Shown here piece after piece: positions 1 to 4,256 of a stretch of DNA of 6,395 bases; the stretch's first letter is position 1, and every line of letters starts with the position of its first letter. This stretch comes from Candidatus Heimdallarchaeota archaeon AB_125 (GTDB lineage: Archaea > Asgardarchaeota > Heimdallarchaeia > Heimdallarchaeales > Heimdallarchaeaceae). The position numbers and the translations under genes are program-made. The stretch covers positions 1 to 6,395 of the forward strand of contig MEHH01000163.1 of the NCBI GenBank assembly GCA_001940755.1, in the 5' to 3' direction. A model generated the notes under the pieces. That model worked only from the letters and a program-made list of their open reading frames with translations. It did not search any database and was not told the DNA's origin.

Positions 1-231
1 TGTATTTTTATAGTTCATTCCTTAAATCCTTAAACCGTTTGCTTAATATCTCAAAAAAATACAAAAAAATCTTGAATTACAATATTATTAAGGATGTAGA
101 AAATTTAAATCGTTTGCATTATAGTTATAAAATAACTTATTAAATAAATATTGTCAAATTTTTCTTTAAAATAAGTTGTTCAAAAAAAGTAAAAATTACT
201 TTTATTCTTTATATAAAGTTTATTAAAAAAG
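1..231. other. AT-rich non-coding flank with palindromes
   Basis: No credible gene is seen here; the stretch is roughly four-fifths A+T. It lies downstream of the minus-strand SIS gene. Visible structure includes an 11-bp inverted repeat (131-141 against 170-180, one mismatch), a short hairpin (185-203), a perfect 12-bp palindrome (207-218), and two near-identical copies of TTAAAYCGTTTGC (30-42 and 105-117). In sequence this AT-rich some of these may be chance. Confidence 0.6.
182..203 (-). terminator. Possible transcription terminator after the SIS gene
   Basis: Read on the minus strand, AAAAGTAA, a TTT loop and TTACTTTT form an 8-bp stem that runs straight into a T tract of seven, about 29-50 nt past the SIS gene stop. 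A perfect palindrome CTTTATATAAAG (207-218) lies between the stop and this hairpin. The stem is almost all A-T and therefore weak. A T-rich archaeal termination signal is an equally good reading. Confidence 0.35.
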
Positions 232-531
232 TTATATAACAACTGTATAGTTAAGGTTCTGAGGTTTATCTGGATTCAGGTTCTTTTTAATAGTTTTTAT
301 GTATGCCAATATATGAAATACTGGAATATTAATAAATGAACCAACAATATCAAAACTAAAATTAAAATCTGGAAATAAGTATTTTAAATTATTATCGCTA
401 ATATTAATATTATTACCCCTCCCTATTATCAGAACTTTAGATCCAAGATCCAAAATTTCCTTAATAATTTCTTCTTTTTTAAAAAGATCTTTACTCAAAG
501 TTAAAATTAAACACAAACTCTCTTCATTTAT
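232..531 (-). pseudogene. Detached C-terminal part of a double-SIS sugar isomerase-like protein
   Basis: This stretch continues the upstream SIS gene in the same frame after a TAA at 532-534. It begins INEESLCLILTLSKD and contains the end of the second SIS domain: a strand-turn segment (LGSKVLIIGRG) and a closing segment with LAYIKTIKKNLNPDKPQNL. The latter matches the usual C-terminus of GlmS-isomerase/AgaS/FrlB-like proteins (LAY...GlnPDkPRNL). With the upstream part the full protein would be about 358 residues, normal for this family. At the position of the catalytic C-terminal Lys of GlmS (NLAKSV) this protein has Tyr (NLNYTV), so glucosamine-6-phosphate synthase activity is not expected. 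The only nearby start is a TTG at 516 with no clear ribosome binding site, so independent translation is doubtful. I infer a broken gene. A sequencing error or readthrough are the alternatives. Confidence 0.7.
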
Positions 532-1308
532 TTATGATTTAAGTCCATGATTAAATTCATATAAATGATAAGAATAAGAAGGCGTTTGGGACATCTCTTT
601 CATCTTCAAATCAGCTTCAACAGCTAAACCATAATTAAACCCACTCCCCAGAACAAAATAGGAATTAAAAGTGCCATTATTCTTGAAATAATTTTCAATA
701 TCATCATATAATATGGCAATATTAGCATTTAAATATTCTATTAAACATTCAAACTCTTCCAGCATCTTTTTTTTGTCAAGGAACTTAATTAGTATCATAC
801 AGTATGCAATTAACATACTTGAAAATGATACTGTCATAACAATACTTTTCTCAGTAACGCCCCTACACAAAAAATGGTGGTCAGAAAATTTCGAAATAGT
901 ATTATTTTCTTTACAGGAAAAAGTAAAGGCTGTTACATTTCTTCTATTTTTTAGTAATCTTACTACTTTAATGCTTTCAGTCGTCTCGCCTGACCTTGAA
1001 AATCCTACTACTAAATACTTCTTATTTTCATTAATGTAAGTGTCGGTATTTATTAATAATTCAGAACTTGGCAGAGCTAAACAGCTCTGTCCGGGAAGCA
1101 TAGATTTAGTGAAAAAAGATGCTGATTTAGATAGGTTATATGATGAGCCGCACCCAAAAATTATTATTTCATCATATTTATCAGAAAAAATTTTTAGATG
1201 TAATACAAAATCCTTACCGGTAATGTCATTATATATTATTTTCCATTTTTCAACCTGATTAATTATTTCCCCATAAGTATAATTCTGTCTTTCCAAATTA
1301 ACCTCCAC
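532..1308 (-). CDS. SIS-domain sugar-phosphate isomerase/deaminase-like protein, truncated by in-frame stop
   Basis: The 258-residue frame carries a complete first SIS (phosphosugar-binding) domain and the start of a second. Domain 1 shows FGCGSSYNLS (about 51-60), the phosphate-binding FSRSGETTES (103-112) and the GVTEKSIVMTVSFSS segment (150-164). Domain 2 begins at YFVLGSG (217-223), then EADLKMKEMS (231-240) and EFNHG (251-255), equivalent to the Glu and His of the GlmS isomerase site. TAA at 532-534 follows HGLKS where homologues read on, and the missing part lies in frame just downstream. The family (AgaS, FrlB, GlmS C-terminal half) isomerises or deaminates aminated sugar phosphates in the cytoplasm; no glutaminase domain is present. 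GTG at 1308 gives the longest frame, but GGAGGT (minus strand, 1306-1301) sits 4 nt before TTG at 1296, which may be the true start. It lies alone between a transposon relic and AT-rich DNA. The exact substrate is unknown. Confidence 0.75.
   Translation of the reverse strand: MEVNLERQNYTYGEIINQVEKWKIIYNDITGKDFVLHLKIFSDKYDEIIIFGCGSSYNLSKSASFFTKSMLPGQSCLALPSSELLINTDTYINENKKYLVVGFSRSGETTESIKVVRLLKNRRNVTAFTFSCKENNTISKFSDHHFLCRGVTEKSIVMTVSFSSMLIAYCMILIKFLDKKKMLEEFECLIEYLNANIAILYDDIENYFKNNGTFNSYFVLGSGFNYGLAVEADLKMKEMSQTPSYSYHLYEFNHGLKS
1301..1306 (-). promoter_or_regulatory. Strong Shine-Dalgarno GGAGGT for the SIS gene
   Basis: GGAGGT on the minus strand lies 4 nt before a TTG codon at 1296-1294 and overlaps the alternative GTG start at 1308. 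Its position argues for initiation at TTG, giving a protein starting at the ERQNYTYGEI segment. The spacing is on the short side, so the choice is tentative. Confidence 0.45.
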
Positions 1309-1534
1309 TACTCTTCAATTCAAACTTCAATTTTATCTTATTTATATTTAAAATTCAATATTATCCCTTTTTATCAGCAATTCATCAACTTAAAAAAATA
1401 TTTTAAAAATACCAGTGAATTACCCCCGACCGAAGTCCGGGCTTCTTTTACTTCCCCAATTCGAGTTTCAGTTACCCTGTATCGTCTTTATATTGATGTT
1501 AAGTCTAATCCATAATTGCCTTTTCATTTAAGTC
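1309..1534. other. Non-coding stretch between the SIS gene and the transposase relic
   Basis: No intact gene. The left part (1309-1410) is AT-rich and holds the presumed promoter region of the minus-strand SIS gene, but no convincing TATA box could be singled out. The right part (about 1414-1534) belongs to the transposon relic. It contains the right-end hairpin and the continuation of the tnpA frame, interrupted by stops at 1505-1507, 1499-1501, 1472-1474 and 1448-1450. Confidence 0.5.
1424..1441 (-). repeat. Right-end hairpin of the IS200/IS605-type relic
   Basis: On the minus strand CCCGGAC, loop TTCG and GTCGGGG form a 7-position stem with one G-G mismatch, closed by a C(TTCG)G loop, an exceptionally stable tetraloop in RNA. 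It is followed by GGTAATTCAC, where the element would end. Such imperfect subterminal hairpins are the recognition sites for TnpA. It could also act as a transcription terminator. Confidence 0.55.
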
Positions 1535-1816
1535 CTACTGCATATGCACAGTAGCCCCTTGACCATATTCCTCCTCTTTTATATATTGCTTTTTTTCATA
1601 AACTCGAATTTCTCTTTTAAGTATTTTACTGCTTGCTGATTTCATGTATTTTACTGCATTGGCCCAAACTCCAGTTTGTGCTTCTATTACCACATGAACA
1701 TGATAAGCTAATACATTTACTTTTTCACTCTGGTATCTTGGCAAAGTTCCATATTGGTAAAGAGTTTTTCTAAATATTACGCAAGATGAACGTCTGGCCA
1801 GCCTATTTATCACCAC
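1535..1816 (-). pseudogene. tnpA: Degraded IS200/IS605 Y1 transposase (TnpA-like)
   Basis: The 93-residue frame contains VNVLAYHVHVVIEA (33-46), with the His-hydrophobic-His pair of HUH/Y1 transposases at 39-41. NAVKYMKSASSKILKREI (53-70) follows, matching the family's conserved lysine-rich helix (usually LKG.SSr.LrkEf). Intact TnpA proteins run to about 130-155 residues and have a catalytic Tyr shortly after this helix in a W..GYfv.TvG segment. Here the corresponding place reads EYGQGATVHMQ and then TAG, so the Tyr is missing. The same frame continues with DLNEKAIMD and HQYKDDTG separated by stops, which looks like the rest of the decayed gene. The N-terminus before HVH is short and unlike the family, suggesting further loss; the nominal start (GTG 1816) lies inside the left-end hairpin. 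Not expected to be active. Confidence 0.55.
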
Positions 1817-1830
1817 ACTGAAGTCTGGTG
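1811..1830 (-). repeat. Left-end hairpin of the IS200/IS605-type relic
   Basis: On the minus strand CACCAGAC, loop TTCA and GTGTGGTG form an 8-position stem with one G-G mismatch. It shares the core GACTTC(A/G)GT and the mismatch type with the right-end hairpin (1424-1441). This supports the two being the paired ends of one element. Confidence 0.5.
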
Positions 1831-1929
1831 GTTTAACGGTAGACTAAATATTACCAGATTTGAGATGTTTTATGCACCCCTAAGCCCCAAAATAGCTGAT
1901 ATTTTTACCCCAGAATCATCATTTGGAAA

Positions 1930-2313
1930 ATGTTCGAAAAAGTTACTGCTAAAAATGCCCCATTTTTAGTGGCTTTTGCAGTTAATCTAAAAAACCTAGA
2001 TGCAAATGATACAAGGTTGAAACATAAAACAGTAACCATAATCAATTTCATAGTCTCCAGGGAGATCTATAAACAAGTAATGGTTAGTTTTGATGAGTTT
2101 GAAATGTTTCTAGAAAAATATTTCGAGCCAATTGTTTTTCTTTTTGATCTATATGCTGTAGACCTTACAAAAATTATTCCATTATTCATTGAAAAACAAA
2201 ATCGAGAAGAATCTCTAAATAGAATGAGAGAAACGAAAAGAAGTGAAATCTCACTTGCATCAGAATTTAGAAAGTGGTTAGATGATCCTAAGGATATCAA
2301 AATGAATGATTGA
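1930..2313 (+). CDS. Small protein of unknown function
   Basis: The 127-residue protein is not recognised. It starts at ATG 1930, the only in-frame start after a TGA at 1897-1899, with at most a weak GGA upstream. A mixed hydrophobic N-terminal part (PFLVAFAVNL near 11-20) is followed by a middle region rich in Phe and Leu (about 53-88), including IVFLFDLYAVDL. The C-terminal 35-40 residues are strongly charged and probably helical (NRMRETKRSE, FRKWLDDPKD). No signal peptide, metal-binding Cys/His cluster or long membrane helix is evident, so it is most likely soluble. It lies 62 nt before PorGD on the same strand and could be cotranscribed, but a functional link is not shown. The frame is long and open against the AT-rich background, which is the main reason to call it a gene. 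Confidence 0.6.
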   Translation: MFEKVTAKNAPFLVAFAVNLKNLDANDTRLKHKTVTIINFIVSREIYKQVMVSFDEFEMFLEKYFEPIVFLFDLYAVDLTKIIPLFIEKQNREESLNRMRETKRSEISLASEFRKWLDDPKDIKMND

Positions 2314-2330
2314 TTTGTCAATGTTATTCC

Positions 2331-2344
2331 AATAATTTTATTAC
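2331..2344 (+). promoter_or_regulatory. Possible archaeal TATA element before PorGD
   Basis: The A/T-only run AATAATTTTATTA lies about 33-45 nt before the preferred ATG at 2376. This would suit an archaeal TATA box with a short 5' leader. The surroundings are AT-rich, so the call is weak and the upstream small gene may instead read through. Confidence 0.2.
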
Positions 2345-2375
2345 AAACTTCAGCATTCGATGATTAGTGACATTT

Positions 2376-3290
2376 ATGTTAGAAATTAGATTCCATGGAC
2401 GTGGAGGTTTTGGTTCAGTCTTGGCATCTAGAGCTCTAGCAAAAGCTGTTTTCTATGCAGGTAAATATGCTGTTTCATTTCCTTCGTTTGGAGCTGAAAG
2501 AAGAGGATCACTCGTTCTAGCATTTGTTCGCATTAATGATAGAAAAATCTACAGAAGAACCCAAATCTATAATCCAGATATAGTTGTTGTTCTCAATGAA
2601 GACATTCTAGATTTAGTTGATGTTATTGAAGGATTAAATTTGGATGGTATTGGTGTATTTAACTCTACAAAAAAACCTGAACAAATAGCTCTGTCGAAAT
2701 CGATTAACTTAGGAGTTGTCAATGCTACAAAAATCGCAAAGGACATCCTTGATGATCCAATAACAAATACTGCCATGTTGGGTGCATTAGTAAAGAGTTC
2801 AAACCTTATTTCTATAGAAGATCTTGAGAAGGGTATTTATTCTGTCTTCAGAAAAAGATTAGGAGAATCATTAGCTAAGAAAAATGTAGAAATAGCTAGG
2901 ATAGCGTATGAAGAAACAATTCTTGGTATTTCAAAAGGAGGAAAAAATTATTCGGATAAAGCTCCATGGCGACCAACTGTTGACGAACTTCCTTTAGGAA
3001 CAATTCTCCCAAAATCAGTTCTTCCAAATGGTAAGGAAATTGGACCAGGTGCTGCTAAACAGAGAAAAACTGGAACTTGGAGTAAAGAAAAAGCAGTTGT
3101 AAATCAAGAGAAATGCATTGAATGTCTCAAGTGTTTATTTCATTGCCCTGAGGGAATAATCTACAAGAATAATGGTAAAGTAAAGATAAACAATGTTTAT
3201 TGTAAAACTTGTGGCATTTGTGTTGCAGTTTGTCCAGTTGATGCTGTTTCCATTGAGGAAATAGAAGACTATACCGAAATCATACAATAA
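2376..3290 (+). CDS. 2-oxoacid:ferredoxin oxidoreductase, fused gamma and delta subunits
   Basis: The protein is 304 residues from ATG 2376, preferred because MLEIRFHGRGG is the usual subunit start; GTG 2367 would add three residues. Residues 1 to about 185 are the gamma domain (HGRGGFGSVLASRAL, later FGAERRG). A linker with APWRPT and LPLG leads to the delta ferredoxin domain, which has two CxxCxxCxxxCP [4Fe-4S] motifs: Cys247/250/253/257 and Cys276/279/282/286. In pyruvate- or 2-oxoacid:ferredoxin oxidoreductases gamma helps bind CoA and delta passes electrons between the TPP site in beta and external ferredoxin. Gamma and delta are usually separate proteins beside alpha and beta genes. Here they are fused and the next gene is convergent, so alpha and beta must lie elsewhere. 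The usual GRGGQG motif reads GRGGFG. The substrate (pyruvate, 2-oxoglutarate, 2-oxoisovalerate or another) cannot be told, so no symbol is given. All eight cluster cysteines are present, so it looks functional. Confidence 0.85.
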   Translation: MLEIRFHGRGGFGSVLASRALAKAVFYAGKYAVSFPSFGAERRGSLVLAFVRINDRKIYRRTQIYNPDIVVVLNEDILDLVDVIEGLNLDGIGVFNSTKKPEQIALSKSINLGVVNATKIAKDILDDPITNTAMLGALVKSSNLISIEDLEKGIYSVFRKRLGESLAKKNVEIARIAYEETILGISKGGKNYSDKAPWRPTVDELPLGTILPKSVLPNGKEIGPGAAKQRKTGTWSKEKAVVNQEKCIECLKCLFHCPEGIIYKNNGKVKINNVYCKTCGICVAVCPVDAVSIEEIEDYTEIIQ

Positions 3291-4190
3291 TTATTTGTAT
3301 TTTTCCAGATCATCTCTTTCCTCTTTGCTTTCAGAGAAAAATGAATTTACGTTGAATGAGAATTTTTTATTAGAATTTGGTGATTTATTTCGTTCATCAA
3401 AGTTCTTGAAATCTTCATCAAATTCTTCACCGTACTCTTCCTCATACTCTTCTTCATAATCTTCATCAAATGAAGTATCATCTTGAACAAAATCAAAGCT
3501 GCTTTCAAGGAATGAAAAATCAAATTCTCTTATTTCTTTTGATTCTAAATCTAGGTGTAGAATTTTTTCTAGTTCCTTCAGTGCTAATAATGAAGCATCC
3601 AAATCAATTTCGTAAGTATTGCAATAAGAAAGAATACTAAGAACTGGATACCTATAAGCTGTTCCTTCAGCTAGGAGAAAGCTAATTGGGCCTTTTATAG
3701 ATAAATCATCTCTAAAAGTTCTATTAGTACCAAAGAGTTCTGTATATTTCTTTGTTGGAATCAATGTTACCCAAGAATCATCAGTAGAATTTCGAACATC
3801 TTCACGAAGTCCACCAATTATGATATATCGTTTTGCTTGCCAAGATAAAATTTCTTGTGTAATCCATTTCCAAAAGGCATCAGGAAGAGCATAATGTCCA
3901 ACAACAGGTATAGGTAACCTTGAAGTTACTAGTACAAACTTTTCTTCTGGATCATCAGATTTTGCTTCTAATTGATACAAAGTAATAGGAGATTCAAGAT
4001 TTCCATTGTGAAACCAGGAGAGGGTACCCCAAAAACCGATTGACTCAACATTTAATCCCTCTACTATATGATTAAGAACATTTGTACCGACTGATCCATA
4101 ACCAGAAAATCCAACAATTACAGTTGTATTTGAATCAATTAATGATGCATCAATAGACATCTGATTAAGAAACAGCCATGCATTCTTCAT
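3291..4190 (-). CDS. PAC2-family (proteasome assembly chaperone-like) protein with acidic tail
   Basis: The 299-residue protein shows the PAC2 pattern. An N-terminal strand and Gly turn read VIVGFSGYGSVGTNVLNHIV (24-43; family: GfpGwg..G..a...l). A central strand and Gly turn read RYIIIGGLRED (121-131), and GPISFLLAEGTAYRYPVLSIL (167-187) is the usual helix-strand that follows. Archaeal and eukaryotic members assist or activate 20S proteasomes; others have unknown partners. Residues 237-266 form a Glu/Asp/Tyr-rich low-complexity stretch. A polar segment follows, ending in Glu-Lys-Tyr-Lys, which has the penultimate Tyr of a HbYX proteasome-binding motif but Lys at the hydrophobic position. ATG 4190 is the natural start: it has no Shine-Dalgarno, and an A/T box lies 25-32 nt upstream, suggesting a leaderless or short-leader mRNA. 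Its stop abuts that of PorGD with no gap. It lies 66 nt after the transporter on the same strand. The family call is fairly sure; the proteasome role is inferred. Confidence 0.75.
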   Translation of the reverse strand: MKNAWLFLNQMSIDASLIDSNTTVIVGFSGYGSVGTNVLNHIVEGLNVESIGFWGTLSWFHNGNLESPITLYQLEAKSDDPEEKFVLVTSRLPIPVVGHYALPDAFWKWITQEILSWQAKRYIIIGGLREDVRNSTDDSWVTLIPTKKYTELFGTNRTFRDDLSIKGPISFLLAEGTAYRYPVLSILSYCNTYEIDLDASLLALKELEKILHLDLESKEIREFDFSFLESSFDFVQDDTSFDEDYEEEYEEEYGEEFDEDFKNFDERNKSPNSNKKFSFNVNSFFSESKEERDDLEKYK

Positions 4191-4214
4191 TATTTGATTG
4201 CCATTTTTACTAGG

Positions 4215-4222
4215 TTAAAAAA
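4215..4222 (-). promoter_or_regulatory. Possible TATA box for the PAC2 gene
   Basis: TTTTTTAA on the minus strand lies 25-32 nt before ATG 4190, where a TATA box of a nearly leaderless archaeal transcript would be. It is preceded by ACCACCAC, not a typical purine-rich BRE, so support is limited. Confidence 0.3.
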
Positions 4223-4256
4223 GTGGTGGTAAGAGCATTTTTCCTAAACTAATTGC

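Larger units (their letters stand above)
1414..1840 (-). mobile_element. Degenerate IS200/IS605-type insertion sequence
   Basis: A tnpA-like frame (1535-1816, minus) is flanked by imperfect hairpins, the arrangement of IS200/IS605 single-strand transposons, which have subterminal palindromes and no long terminal inverted repeats. Read on the minus strand, the right end is GAAGCCCGGACTTCGGTCGG followed by GGGTAATTCAC. From memory, many archaeal members of this family end in a similar hairpin plus a GTARTTCAC-like tail. The left hairpin is at 1811-1830. The span of about 430 bp is shorter than an intact tnpA-only element, and the frame contains several stops. Both outer limits are estimates: 1414 is the C of TTCAC, and 1840 is only the region just outside the left hairpin. 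No tnpB gene is present. Confidence 0.55.

Noticed and set aside
30..117. Two copies of TTAAAYCGTTTGC as the start of a repeat array
   Set aside because: Only two imperfect copies 75 bp apart with no further units; not a CRISPR or iteron array.
532..534. Recoding of TAA as a sense codon
   Set aside because: PorGD, PAC2 and the restored SIS frame all end naturally at TAA, so a genome-wide reassignment is not supported.
713..1258. Two open frames on the plus strand (713-1039 and 1040-1258)
   Set aside because: They are antisense to the well-supported SIS gene and show no family features.
1424..1441. Hairpin as an intrinsic terminator or a riboswitch
   Set aside because: It is not followed by a T tract on the minus strand (GGGGGTAATTCAC), and its position and tail fit a transposon end better.
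1445..1475. C-terminal end of a TnpB (LKLELGK) suggesting an RNA-guided nuclease remnant
   Set aside because: Only a handful of residues between stops; no RuvC motifs or zinc-finger cysteines anywhere. It fits the tail of the decayed tnpA frame just as well.
2067..2321. Open frame on the minus strand antisense to the small unknown gene
   Set aside because: Low-complexity Ser/Phe-rich translation with no start signals; the plus-strand frame is longer. Because the plus gene is itself unrecognised, this is rejected with only moderate certainty.
2567..2776. Open frame on the minus strand inside PorGD
   Set aside because: It is antisense to a gamma subunit domain with clear motifs.
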